This document shows, in pieces, positions 24,117-33,167 of a stretch of DNA of 64,000 nt. The DNA is taken from positions 122,852 to 186,851 of the forward strand of contig CASFTM010000004.1 of NCBI GenBank assembly GCA_949297775.1. The letters run 5' to 3'. Made by a program: the position numbers and the translations under genes. The DNA is from an uncultured bacterium. GTDB lineage: Bacteria > Elusimicrobiota > Elusimicrobia > Elusimicrobiales > Elusimicrobiaceae. How positions within the stretch are numbered: the stretch's first letter is position 1; each line of letters opens with the position of its first letter. The notes beneath the pieces were generated by a model. That model ran no database searches and was not told the origin of the DNA. It saw nothing but the letters and a program-made list of their open reading frames with translations.

Positions 24117-26006
24117 TTACCGCCCAAACAATTTATCTATGTGTTTGATATCCAGCTGCGCTACGCACGGACGCCCGTGCGGGCAGTGCATACCGTCCTT
24201 GCATTTTTTCATATTGTCCAGCAACGCTTCCGCCTCGGCGGGCGAAACGGCGTCATGCGCTTTGATGGCTTTTTTGCAGGCCAGCATCGCCACCATTTTG
24301 CGCTTTAAACTTTCGGTGGATTTGGAAGGATCGCCCACTACCTGCGAAAGCGAAACGATAAACGCCTTCATATCGTCCTCTTTAAACCGGATCATATGCG
24401 GCATCGTACGAACCAACACCGTACGGGCCGAAAAGGGATCCAATTCAAACCCGGCTGTTTTCAGCCACGGCGCCCACGACAAAAGCGTCTCGGCGTTGGA
24501 AGGAGGCAAGTCCACATGCACCGGGAAAAGCAGTTTTTGCACTTTTACCTCCCGCCGGTCAAACGCGTCCAGGTAATGTTCAAACAGCACGCGTTCCTGG
24601 GCGGCGTGTTGGTCAATCACCACCAACCCTGCCGGGTTTTCAAAAAGCAAATAGCTCCGCTGCAGCTGGCCCAAATAATGATACGGCCCGTGATACCAGG
24701 CCGGATCTCCCGACGTATGCAAATCAGCCGGCGGGACGGCGGGTTTTTCTGCCGCCGGGGCGGCTTCTTCCGCAGCCGGATCCGCCGGGCGGGCTACATA
24801 TTCCACAGGGTCTTCCGTTTCCTTTACCATAAAATGCGGTTTAGGAGAGAAAACATTCCTCGGCGATTGAACGGAAGGCGGACAGGAAGCGGCAAACGTT
24901 TCCATCGGCGTCGGGGCGGCGGGAGCAAACAACTTTTCCGCCGCGGGCCGGGCCGCGGGCGGCAGCGCAACGGACGGAACGGAAGCCGGTATTTCCGCCT
25001 GGACCGGGCGGGCGTTGGAAAACACCGTGTCGCCCACGGCATTCATCAAAAAACCAAAAACTTTATTCTCATTTACAAAGCGGATGTCCCGTTTTTGCGG
25101 GTGGATGTTGACGTCAAAATCAGACGGGTTAAGCGTCAAATACACCAAAAAAGCAGGGTGCCGGTCTTTCGGGCGGACGTTTTGGTACGCTTTGTATACA
25201 GCCTGTTGTACGGTTTTGGAATCTATCGGGCGGCGGTTGACGAATACATACTGCATATCCCGCACGGTTACCAATTTGTCCGCCGGCGTAACAAACAGCT
25301 TTAAGCCCATTTCATCAAATTCTTGAAACAAGAAACTGTCGGCGACTTCATCGCCCAAAATTTGTTTGGCGCGCGCTTTGACCGCCTGCTCCAGCGGGCC
25401 GGTTTGGGCGGGCAAATCATACACGGCGCGGCCGTTAATGTGCACCCGGTAGCTGACGGACAAATTCGCCAGGGCGCTTTCTTCTATTACTTTTAACAGG
25501 CAGGCGCGTTCGTAAGCGTCGCTTTTTAAAAATTTCAGCCGGGCAGGCACATTGTAAAACAAATCCCGTATTTCTACCGTCGTCCCTTTGATAGCCGGCG
25601 CCGGGCTTTTGGCCGCCACTTTGCCGGCGTGCAATTCCAAGCGGTTGCCGGCTCCTTCCCCGGTGCAGCTGGTCAGCGTCATGCGCGAAACCGCCGCCGC
25701 GGAATAAAGAGCCTCCCCGCGGAAACCAAACGTATGTAAGGTGTCCAAATCGCCAAACGAACGGATTTTGCTGGTGGCGTGGCGCAGTACGCTGAGCGCC
25801 AAATCCTCCGCGCTCATACCGCAGCCGTTGTCGTTGACGCGGATCAAATCCCGCCCGGAGCCTTCAATATCTATATTGATGCTGGTTGCTCCGGCGTCCA
25901 CGGCGTTTTCCAACAGTTCTTTGAGCACGCCCGCGGGGCGTTCAATCACTTCGCCCGCGGCGATTTTTCCGGCTGTTTTTTCGTCCAGTACGCGTATGTT
26001 ACTCAT
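24117..26006 (-). CDS. mutL: DNA mismatch repair protein MutL
   Basis: The 629-residue GHKL ATPase couples MutS mismatch recognition to strand incision. The N-terminus has IAAGEVIERPAGVLKELLENAVDAG (in two parts, near 15-40), NDNGCGM and RHATSKI with FGFRGEAL. A Pro/Ala-rich linker spans about 340-430. The C-terminal endonuclease motif DQHAAQERVLFE (near 460) and the zinc-site CPHGRP (near 611) are present, so this is a nicking-type MutL. No MutH is needed. Its ATG overlaps mutS by 8 bp. Confidence 0.96.
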   Translation of the reverse strand: MSNIRVLDEKTAGKIAAGEVIERPAGVLKELLENAVDAGATSINIDIEGSGRDLIRVNDNGCGMSAEDLALSVLRHATSKIRSFGDLDTLHTFGFRGEALYSAAAVSRMTLTSCTGEGAGNRLELHAGKVAAKSPAPAIKGTTVEIRDLFYNVPARLKFLKSDAYERACLLKVIEESALANLSVSYRVHINGRAVYDLPAQTGPLEQAVKARAKQILGDEVADSFLFQEFDEMGLKLFVTPADKLVTVRDMQYVFVNRRPIDSKTVQQAVYKAYQNVRPKDRHPAFLVYLTLNPSDFDVNIHPQKRDIRFVNENKVFGFLMNAVGDTVFSNARPVQAEIPASVPSVALPPAARPAAEKLFAPAAPTPMETFAASCPPSVQSPRNVFSPKPHFMVKETEDPVEYVARPADPAAEEAAPAAEKPAVPPADLHTSGDPAWYHGPYHYLGQLQRSYLLFENPAGLVVIDQHAAQERVLFEHYLDAFDRREVKVQKLLFPVHVDLPPSNAETLLSWAPWLKTAGFELDPFSARTVLVRTMPHMIRFKEDDMKAFIVSLSQVVGDPSKSTESLKRKMVAMLACKKAIKAHDAVSPAEAEALLDNMKKCKDGMHCPHGRPCVAQLDIKHIDKLFGR

Positions 26007-28563
26007 TAATCCGTTTCTTCCATTCGCAAATTAACTGCAAAGCCGCCAACGGGGTAAGCTTATCCGGGTCGGCCAGTTTGATTTCTTCCACAATCGGCGA
26101 AGAAAATAAATCTTTTACGATGTCTTTTTCTTTGGCGGAAATTTTAGCGCCTTTTTTGGCTTCCAAGTCTTTTAGCACCTTTTTGGCCCGCAGGGTGCAC
26201 GCCGCCGGCAAGCCGGCGATTTCCGCCACGTGTATCCCGTACGAGCGGTCCGCCGCGCCGGGCAAAATCTGGTACAAAAACGCCAGGCGGCTTTCGCCGG
26301 AAGCGTCTTTGTATTCCTTGGCTTCCACGTGATAGTTGCGCACGCTTTCGTATTTATTTTCCAAATCCACCAACTCAAAATAGTGCGTGGCAAACAATAC
26401 TTTCGGCCCGCCGTGCGGCTTGTAGAGGTATTCTACAATCGCCCACGCGATGGAAATACCGTCAAAGGTGGAGGTGCCGCGCCCGACTTCGTCCAGCAAA
26501 ATCAGGCTGCGCGGCGTCATAGACGCCAAAATATGCGCGGTTTCGTTCATCTCCACCATAAAGGTGGAATTGCCGCGGCCCAGCGCGTCGTGCGCGCCGA
26601 TGCGGGTCATAATTTTGTCCACCACGCCGATCCGCGCGGATGCGGCCGGCACAAAACTGCCCATCTGCGCCAAAATCACCAAAATTGCCGTCTGCTTTAA
26701 AAATACGCTCTTGCCGCCCATATTGGGCCCGGTGATGAGCATAATTTGGTTTTGCGGGGTGCCGATTTCCAAACTGTTTGGCACAAAACTGCCGGCGGGC
26801 AGCGTTTCTTCCACCAGCGGGTGGCGTCCGTTTTCGTAGCGGATTTCGGTTCCGTGGTCCACCAGCGGCTTTACCCAGCCGCCTTTCATCGCGCACAGCG
26901 CCAGGGACACATATACATCCAGCTCCGATACAATCTGTGCAAACGTTTTTAAATCGTTGATTTGGGCCGCCAGCGTTTTGCGCACTTCATCAAACAGGGC
27001 GCTTTCCAAGCGCAGGATTTTCTGCTCCGCGTTTAAAATTTTGTCTTCCAGTTCTTTGAGTTCTTCCGTGATGAACCGCTCCGCGTTGACCAGCGTCTGC
27101 TTGCGCACATAGGAATAGGGCACTTTGTCTATGTGGGATTTGGTGACTTCAAAATAATAACCAAATACGGAATTGTAGCCCACCTTCATCGTGGAAATGC
27201 CCGTTTTTTCGCGTTCGCGGGCGCAGATGGCTTCCATCGTTTGGCTGCCGTTGGATTTGAGCGAACGCAGTTCGTCCAGATCGGCGTTGTAGCCTTTGCG
27301 GATGACGTGCCCGTCCGACAGGCGGATAGGCGGGTTTTCGTCTATGGCGTCATACAGCACGCGCGCCATATTTTGGAGCGTCGGCAAAATAGCCGTAAAC
27401 CGCGCCTGCAAATGTGGGGCAATAGCCGCGCCATAGGCTTCAAACCAGCGGGAAATCGGGTCCACGTTTAAGAGCGACTGGCGCAGCCCGGACATATCCC
27501 GCGGCGAGGCGGTGCCCGTGGCGGTGCGCGTCATAATGCGTTCAATGTCGGAAATGTTTTCCAACAGCGCGGTCAAATCCGCCACGGCGGACTGGTTTTT
27601 GACGAACCCTTCCACACAGTCCTGCCGCTGGGAAATTTCCCCCGGGTCCATCAGCGGGTGCAAAATCCATTCTTTAAGCTTGCGGCTGCCCACGGCGGTT
27701 TGGGTTTTGTCCAACAGCGCCCACAAGCTTCCTTTGCGTCCGCCTTCCTGGCTTTTGACCAGCTCTAAAGCGGAAACGGCGTTTTCGTCAATTTGCAAGC
27801 ATTCTTTCAGCTCCCGGTACGAGGGGATTAAAACGGTTTTAAAGCTGGGTTCGGTGACGCTTAAATATTTCATCGTCTGCAGGGCGCAGGCCAGGGCTTT
27901 GCGCTTGTTGCCCCAAGCGCCCAAGGCGGGCCAATCGGCCGGGAGCGTATAGTCCCCGTCAAAAGGTTCCTGTTCGGTAAGCGTTAAATTGCCGGGCAAG
28001 ACCACTTTGGCTTTTAGCTGTTCCAGCGTTTTCTTGTCCCCCAAAATTTCCGAGGGGTTAATCGCCGCCAAAGCGGCGGCTAAATTGGTTAGTGTGGGGT
28101 CTTTTTCGTTTTGGTTGACCCAAAATTCGCCGGTGGAAACTTCCACGCACGACAGCGCCCACCCGTTCGGCTCCACGCTAAGCGCCACCAAATAGTTGGA
28201 TTGGTTGGCGTCCAGCAAGGTGTCTTCCATTAACGTACCGGGGGTAATTACGCGGGTCACTTTGCGTTCAAAGAGCTTGGTGGCTTTATCCATTACCGAG
28301 CTGGTCTGCTCGCAAATGCCGATTTTCTTCCCGGCGTTAAGAAGCCGTACGATGTAGTTGTTTGCCGCGTGATAAGGAATCCCGCACATGGGGGTACCGT
28401 TGCGCGCGGTGAGCGTAAGGCCGAGTAAAGCGCTTACTTCGCGGGCCTGCTCGTCAAACATTTCATAAAAATCACCTAGCCGGAAGAACAACACAATGCC
28501 CGGGTGCTTGGCCCGGATATCATAGTATTGTTTCATCAAAGGGGTAAGAGAATTCTTTGGCAT
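25999..28563 (-). CDS. mutS: DNA mismatch repair protein MutS
   Basis: The 854-residue protein recognises mismatches and small loops. The N-terminal mismatch-binding domain has FFRLGDFYEMF (Phe-x-Glu type wedge, near 26-36). The ATPase domain has GPNMGGKSVFLKQ (near 612), Walker B LILLDEVGRGTSTFDG and the downstream ATHYFEL. Length and order are standard. A -10 box TAGAAT with a TGC extension ends 6 nt before the ATG and no ribosome binding site is seen, so its mRNA is probably leaderless. Confidence 0.97.
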   Translation of the reverse strand: MPKNSLTPLMKQYYDIRAKHPGIVLFFRLGDFYEMFDEQAREVSALLGLTLTARNGTPMCGIPYHAANNYIVRLLNAGKKIGICEQTSSVMDKATKLFERKVTRVITPGTLMEDTLLDANQSNYLVALSVEPNGWALSCVEVSTGEFWVNQNEKDPTLTNLAAALAAINPSEILGDKKTLEQLKAKVVLPGNLTLTEQEPFDGDYTLPADWPALGAWGNKRKALACALQTMKYLSVTEPSFKTVLIPSYRELKECLQIDENAVSALELVKSQEGGRKGSLWALLDKTQTAVGSRKLKEWILHPLMDPGEISQRQDCVEGFVKNQSAVADLTALLENISDIERIMTRTATGTASPRDMSGLRQSLLNVDPISRWFEAYGAAIAPHLQARFTAILPTLQNMARVLYDAIDENPPIRLSDGHVIRKGYNADLDELRSLKSNGSQTMEAICAREREKTGISTMKVGYNSVFGYYFEVTKSHIDKVPYSYVRKQTLVNAERFITEELKELEDKILNAEQKILRLESALFDEVRKTLAAQINDLKTFAQIVSELDVYVSLALCAMKGGWVKPLVDHGTEIRYENGRHPLVEETLPAGSFVPNSLEIGTPQNQIMLITGPNMGGKSVFLKQTAILVILAQMGSFVPAASARIGVVDKIMTRIGAHDALGRGNSTFMVEMNETAHILASMTPRSLILLDEVGRGTSTFDGISIAWAIVEYLYKPHGGPKVLFATHYFELVDLENKYESVRNYHVEAKEYKDASGESRLAFLYQILPGAADRSYGIHVAEIAGLPAACTLRAKKVLKDLEAKKGAKISAKEKDIVKDLFSSPIVEEIKLADPDKLTPLAALQLICEWKKRINE

Positions 28564-28580
28564 AGTGATATTCTAGCAAT
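28564..28580 (-). promoter_or_regulatory. Leaderless-type promoter of mutS-mutL
   Basis: On the minus strand ATTGCTAGAAT places a TGN-extended -10 (28575-28570) exactly 6 nt before the mutS ATG. Confidence 0.6.
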
Positions 28581-28644
28581 TTTGCGGACTTATTGCCCGA
28601 CGTGAAAAGGCCTGGGGGAAGCGGGGCAGGCTCCCGGGAGAAAG

Positions 28645-28673
28645 ATGACAGAAAATAAAAATTTTGTTATAAT
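28645..28673 (+). promoter_or_regulatory. Promoter of tRNA-Tyr
   Basis: ATGACA (28645-28650) and TATAAT (28668-28673) are 17 nt apart, and the -10 carries a TGT extension. The transcript would begin about 50 nt before the tRNA. Confidence 0.75.
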
Positions 28674-28730
28674 ATTTGTACCTAGTTGTTTAAGTAAAGC
28701 CGGGGCGGATGCCTCGGCGCAAATTTGTTT

Positions 28731-28817
28731 GGTAGGATGGCTGAGCGGTCAAAAGCAACGGTCTGTAAAACCGTCGGGCTACGCCCTACATAGGTTCGAA
28801 TCCTATTCCTACCACCA
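28731..28817 (+). tRNA. tRNA-Tyr (anticodon GTA)
   Basis: This 87-nt gene has the acceptor stem GGTAGGA/TCCTACC, discriminator A and an encoded CCA. The anticodon loop is CTGTAAA. The extra arm GTCGGGCTACGCCCTAC is long, as in class II tRNAs, and the T-loop is GGTTCGAATCC. Confidence 0.95.
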
Positions 28818-28820
28818 TTT

Positions 28821-28860
28821 AAACCCCGTGGGTGCCATTGGCAAACGCGGGGTTTTGTTA
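28821..28860 (+). terminator. Terminator of tRNA-Tyr
   Basis: CCCCGTG pairs with CGCGGGG (one G-T wobble), with an inner GCC/GGC, and is followed by TTTTGTT. Confidence 0.75.
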
Positions 28861-28928
28861 TCAGTAGGAAAGCAGGCAAAGGGCGCAGGACTGTTGAAGT
28901 GTTTTTATATAATCTCCGTTCGTCCCTT

Positions 28929-28964
28929 AAAAAGAGAGTCCTTGCATCCAAGAACTCTCTTTTT
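28929..28964 (-). terminator. Terminator of the prepilin gene at 28988
   Basis: AAAAAGAGAGT/ACTCTCTTTTT surrounds an inner CTTG/CAAG stem. T runs are present on both strands, so it can also back up the tRNA terminator. Confidence 0.85.
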
Positions 28965-28987
28965 CTTTTTCCATTCTTAAAAATTGC

Positions 28988-29485
28988 TTACATCGTGTAT
29001 ACGGTTCCTGTCACCGAACCGCCCAAATCTGTATAAGCATCTAAAGAACTGGCCTTCGTAAAGCCATATTCTTTGCAATATTTGTCGGATGGATTCCCAG
29101 CGCAAAACAATACGCCTGTATCAGTTAAACCAAATTGGATAAAGTTATTTGTCTGCCTGGTCCCGCCAAAAGCAACCAGCTTTACATTTGCCCCGGAAGA
29201 GGTTGGTACCTTCACATCGTAATACTGGAATTCCCCTAAATTTTTAAAGTCAAGTTGTGCGGGCACTTCAATATCCAGATCTTCCAGGGGGATATCTCCC
29301 GATGTTACACCATTGGACAACTTATACACCTCCGCCGCTTGCAACATAGACTTAAATACCGGCGTAATAGTTGCCACGCGGGATTTGTTAACCGCTTTGG
29401 TATACTGTGGCAAGGCTACCGCAGATAAAATACCAATAATTAAAACCACAACCAACAATTCAATAAGTGTGAACCCTTTTTTCAT
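28988..29485 (-). CDS. Type IV prepilin/pseudopilin
   Basis: The 165-residue protein has a short leader MKKG followed by FTLIELLVVVLIIGILSAVALPQYTKAVNKSR (in two parts), the class III signal processed between Gly and Phe. The C-terminal half has a Cys pair (CAGNPSDKYC), a typical pilin disulfide site. The ATG at 29485 is chosen because GAGGAG lies 6 nt upstream; a GTG 6 bp earlier was rejected. It resembles the 11307-11840 prepilin in its helix but differs in promoter type, having a normal leader. No assembly genes are adjacent. Confidence 0.92.
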   Translation of the reverse strand: MKKGFTLIELLVVVLIIGILSAVALPQYTKAVNKSRVATITPVFKSMLQAAEVYKLSNGVTSGDIPLEDLDIEVPAQLDFKNLGEFQYYDVKVPTSSGANVKLVAFGGTRQTNNFIQFGLTDTGVLFCAGNPSDKYCKEYGFTKASSLDAYTDLGGSVTGTVYTM

Positions 29486-29563
29486 AAGCACTCCTCGTTT
29501 TGACTTGTTACACTTAATATAACATCTCTCCCCCCAAATATCAACCCCTAAAATCTTCCGCCG

Positions 29564-29700
29564 TTAGAGAGTGTGCACAAACGGCCCGGGCTGGCGCGGC
29601 TGGATGAAATCGCTGTAAACGGCCGTATATCTTTCGGCCGGCGCGGAGTATTTCCAGCCGCCAACGTTTGATTTCGCCGCCAGTACCAAAAGACAACCGT
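29564..29700 (-). pseudogene. Possible remnant of a protein C-terminus
   Basis: About 42 codons on the minus strand (LAAKSNVGGWKYSAPAERY and onward to a TAA at 29564) use GC-rich third positions like host genes. Upstream the frame runs into the AT-rich leader of the neighbouring lipoprotein gene and has no credible start. It may be a decayed gene end or chance. Confidence 0.25.
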
Positions 29701-29753
29701 TGCTCTTCTTTTTTGCTAAACTATGTAAATAATTTTCTATAAGGAGAAAATCA

Positions 29754-30404
29754 ATGAAAAAAATTATTGGGTTGCTTTTTTGCCTCGGCTTATTTAATGG
29801 CTGCAACCAGGCAGTCACTTCACCAAACTCCGAAAAGTTCACTTCTGCCATACAATTCGTAAACGAGAAGTATGCCAAGAACGTTACCGATTTAACGCAA
29901 ATTGATCCAGCTTACCTGTTTATTTATGCCAATAATTTATTCAACAAGGGAAAAAAAGACGAAGCCCTCTTTTGGTTCTATGTCGCCCAATACCGCGCCC
30001 TCATCATTCGCGTGATGGAAAATGAAAAAAGCTTTCTCCCCCAGCCGATTTATCAGCAACTGGCGGAAGACGCGGGAACGCCGGTCATTGGACAAATGAT
30101 TGTATTAGGGCCTGGTTTAAACCGGGGGCATCTATACGATTATATCCAGTCTGGTCTGGGTATTAGTATCAACGGCTATGCCGGAAGCAATATAGACAAT
30201 TGGATTGCCCAGCTGGAGAAAGTGCTCGCTTTTGAAGAGGCCCACCCGTTTGACCCCTATCAGGCCGTACCGGCTGACCAGTTAAATAAGGATAAACAAG
30301 CAGAGGCCCAGCAACGGGCGAAAGGGTTGGCGGAAATGGTCAAGTTTTTAAAAGAAAATAAAGCCGCGCTTGCGGAAAAACGCGCACAGATGGAAAAACA
30401 GTAA
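29754..30404 (+). CDS. Lipoprotein of unknown function
   Basis: The 216-residue protein has a lipoprotein signal with lipobox LFNGC (Cys17). I recognise no domain. The mature part is mostly helical, with a DEALFWFYVAQYRAL segment (near 65-80) that resembles a TPR-like helix pair, and the C-terminus is rich in Lys, Ala and Gln. The ATG is preceded by AAGGAG (8 nt) and a TTGCTAAACT promoter candidate about 40 nt upstream. It is monocistronic with its own terminator, convergent with alaS. Confidence 0.75.
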   Translation: MKKIIGLLFCLGLFNGCNQAVTSPNSEKFTSAIQFVNEKYAKNVTDLTQIDPAYLFIYANNLFNKGKKDEALFWFYVAQYRALIIRVMENEKSFLPQPIYQQLAEDAGTPVIGQMIVLGPGLNRGHLYDYIQSGLGISINGYAGSNIDNWIAQLEKVLAFEEAHPFDPYQAVPADQLNKDKQAEAQQRAKGLAEMVKFLKENKAALAEKRAQMEKQ

Positions 30405-30421
30405 AAAGAAAACTTAAATAC

Positions 30422-30452
30422 AAAAACGCACCGGCTGCCCGGGGCGTTTTTG
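30422..30452 (+). terminator. Intrinsic terminator of the lipoprotein gene
   Basis: AAAAACGC and GCGTTTTT enclose an inner CCGG/CCGG region. The T-rich arm ends TTTTTG. Confidence 0.75.
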
Positions 30453-30469
30453 TTGGGTTGAACAAACAA

Positions 30470-33082
30470 TTACAAGTTTTCTTTCAGCTGGCCCACCAGT
30501 TCCTGCCACGGGCGTTTGGCTTCGCCGCCGCCCTGGGCAAAATCGGGCCGGCCGCCGGCGCGGCCGTTTAAGTCCGCCGCGATTTGCTTGGCTACGGTTA
30601 CCGCATCCACATTAGGCAGTTTTCCCGCCATTTTAACCACAAAGGAGCGTTTGCCCTCTTTGTCGCACGTTACAATTACCAACGCCTGTTGGTGCTTTTG
30701 GGCCACCGTGTCGGCAATGGTGCGCAGTTCTTTGGGTTCGGCGCCGTCCGCGTTGCGGATGACCAGCACGGAGCCGTTTTTCATTGTAAACGAGATTTCG
30801 TTCATACCGCCGGCCGCCAATGCTTTTTCGCGGAATTGCGTATAGCGTTTTTTGACTTCTTTCAGTTCGTCCATAATCGCCCCTACGCGGGTAAACACGT
30901 CTTTGGACGGAACTTCCAAACGCCCGGCTAATTCATCGGCTTGGCGGTTGACGTTCTTCAAATAATCCAGTGCCGCGTAACCCGCCACGCCTTCTATGCG
31001 GCGCACGCCCGCGGACACAGAACCTTCTTTAAGCACCAGCACGGTAATCACATCGGCGGTGTTTTTCACGTGCGTGCCGGCACATAATTCCAAACTGTAT
31101 TTTTGTTCTGGGTGGTCAAAATCGCCGCCCATCAGCACAAAGCGGGCCGGATCGGCATAGGTTTCGCCCAGCAGGGTAACCGCGCCCAGTTTTTCGGCGT
31201 CTTTGAGGGGGCGCACTTCACACGTTACCGGCAAGGCCGCTTCCGCCGCCTGGTTGGCAATGGCCCACGCGCGGTTTAATTCTTCGGCCGACGGCGTTTT
31301 GGAAAGCGTATAGTCAAAGCGGAACCGCTCCGGCGATACGAAAGACCCGCTTTGGTGCACCGAAGTTCCAAACACTTGGCGCAACGCGGCGTTTACCAAG
31401 TGGATGGCGCTGTGGTTAGCCATACAGCGTTTGCGCAGGGCCGCGTCTACGCGGAGCGTTACTTTTTCGCCTTTTTTAAGCGTTCCGATAATTTTATGCA
31501 AATACACTTTGCCTAACGGTTTTTGGACGTCTTCCACGCGGGCTGCTTCTTTCCCGCCCGCCAAAACAACGCCTTTATCCCCCACTTGTCCGCCGGATTC
31601 GGCATAAAAAGGAGTTTGGTTAAACACGGCGTATCCTTCGCCGGACAGGGCATCCGCCGGTTCAAATTTTTCAGTGAGCAGTGCCAGCACTTCGGCTTCG
31701 CTTTCCAGCGTTTCATAGCCGGTAAAATGCGTGGCGGGGCAGCCGTTTTCCACTTTTTGCATCATAACGGCTTTGCCTTTGGTAAATTCATCCGCGTAGG
31801 AGCGGCTTTTGGCCTGGGCGGAGGCTTTGGCTTTTTCGTAGCCTTCTTCATCCACCGTTACGCCCTTGGCGGCGGCGATTTCCTTGGTCAGTTCTAGCGG
31901 GAAACCGAACGTTTCGTGCAGGTGGAAGGCTTCTTCCCCGGGCAAGGTCTTAACGCCCGACGCCAACAGCGCAGACAGTTTTTCTTCGCCCGTGACCAGT
32001 GTTTTTAAGAAAGTGGTTTCTTCCTGCTTGAGCACATCTTGGATGTGGGAAAGGTTTTTGTCTATTTCCGGGTACAGCCCTTCAAAAATCCGCTGCACCA
32101 CCGGCACCAACGTATACAGGTAAGGCTTATCGTTGCCCATCAGTTTGGCATAGCGCGCGGCACGGCGGATTAGGCGGCGCAGAATATAACCGCGGCCTTC
32201 GTTGGAAGGCAAAATCCCTTCCGCAATCAAAAAGCTGGAGCTGCGTACGTGGTCCGCAATAATGCGCAGGGCGGAAACTTCTTCCTTCGTTTCGCCTTTA
32301 ATATTTAAATCTTTTTTAGCCTGTGCGGTAAGCGGCGTAAACAAATCCGTTTCAAACACGTTTTTGGCTTGTTGCATAGCCATACACAAGCGTTCCAGCC
32401 CCATACCGGTATCAATGTTTTTATGCGGCAAGGGTTTAAAGGTGCCGTCTTCCTGGCGGTCAAACTGGGTAAACACCAGGTTCCAAATTTCCACATAGCG
32501 CCCGCAGTTGCAGGTAATGTCGCAGTGGGGGTTGGTGCAGCCCTTGTCGCCAAAATCGTAATAAATTTCCGAGCACGGACCGCAGGGGCCGGTGGGGCCC
32601 ATCGTCCAAAAGTTATCGTCTTCCCCCAGCTCAAAAATGCGTTCTTTGGGCACATAATGCAGCCATTCGTTGTAGGCTTCTTCGTCGCGCGGGGCAATGC
32701 CGCCTTTGTAGATGCTGACGGATAATTTTTCCGCCGGGATTTCCAGCACTTGGGTTAAATATTCCCACGCCCAGGCAATGGCTTGCTTTTTAAAATAATC
32801 GCCAAACGAAAAGTTGCCCAACATTTCAAAAAACGTCAAATGCCGTTCGGTAAATCCTACGCTGTCAATATCCGTGGTGCGCACGCATTTTTGGCAGGTG
32901 GTGGCGTTTTTGAGGGATTTATCAATCCCTAAAAAATTGGCTTTAAACTGCACCATACCGGCAGAAGTAAATAAAAGCGTCGGGTCCGAATGTGGAATCA
33001 ACGAACTGGAGGCAATAATCGGCAGCCCTTTGGAGTGGAAAAATTGCAAATAACCGTTTCTAATTTCTGTGCTTGTTTTCAT
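30470..33082 (-). CDS. alaS: Alanine--tRNA ligase
   Basis: The 870-residue class II synthetase has the catalytic N-domain (FHSKGLPIIASSSLIP, motif 1-2 region with TFFEMLGNFSFGDYFK) and GMGLERL (motif 3). The editing domain has HSAIHLVNAALR and CAGTHV zinc/editing residues (near 558 and 662). A C-terminal C-Ala domain with a Gly-rich DFAQGGG ends the protein. AAGGATTT precedes the ATG. The tRNA-Ala at 60113 carries the G3-U70 pair that AlaRS reads. Confidence 0.97.
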   Translation of the reverse strand: MKTSTEIRNGYLQFFHSKGLPIIASSSLIPHSDPTLLFTSAGMVQFKANFLGIDKSLKNATTCQKCVRTTDIDSVGFTERHLTFFEMLGNFSFGDYFKKQAIAWAWEYLTQVLEIPAEKLSVSIYKGGIAPRDEEAYNEWLHYVPKERIFELGEDDNFWTMGPTGPCGPCSEIYYDFGDKGCTNPHCDITCNCGRYVEIWNLVFTQFDRQEDGTFKPLPHKNIDTGMGLERLCMAMQQAKNVFETDLFTPLTAQAKKDLNIKGETKEEVSALRIIADHVRSSSFLIAEGILPSNEGRGYILRRLIRRAARYAKLMGNDKPYLYTLVPVVQRIFEGLYPEIDKNLSHIQDVLKQEETTFLKTLVTGEEKLSALLASGVKTLPGEEAFHLHETFGFPLELTKEIAAAKGVTVDEEGYEKAKASAQAKSRSYADEFTKGKAVMMQKVENGCPATHFTGYETLESEAEVLALLTEKFEPADALSGEGYAVFNQTPFYAESGGQVGDKGVVLAGGKEAARVEDVQKPLGKVYLHKIIGTLKKGEKVTLRVDAALRKRCMANHSAIHLVNAALRQVFGTSVHQSGSFVSPERFRFDYTLSKTPSAEELNRAWAIANQAAEAALPVTCEVRPLKDAEKLGAVTLLGETYADPARFVLMGGDFDHPEQKYSLELCAGTHVKNTADVITVLVLKEGSVSAGVRRIEGVAGYAALDYLKNVNRQADELAGRLEVPSKDVFTRVGAIMDELKEVKKRYTQFREKALAAGGMNEISFTMKNGSVLVIRNADGAEPKELRTIADTVAQKHQQALVIVTCDKEGKRSFVVKMAGKLPNVDAVTVAKQIAADLNGRAGGRPDFAQGGGEAKRPWQELVGQLKENL

Positions 33083-33167
33083 AAATCCTTCTTTTTATCT
33101 TATAAACATATATAATAAAGTATATCAAATACCGGGGACGCTCCGCGCGCTTCCCGCCGGAGAAAAA

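Noticed and set aside
24396..25304. Plus-strand frame (302 codons) antisense to mutL
   Set aside because: The translation is Arg/Phe/His-rich, typical of an antisense shadow, and lacks a start signal.
28645..28980. Plus-strand frame through tRNA-Tyr
   Set aside because: It reads across the tRNA and two terminators and has no coding character.
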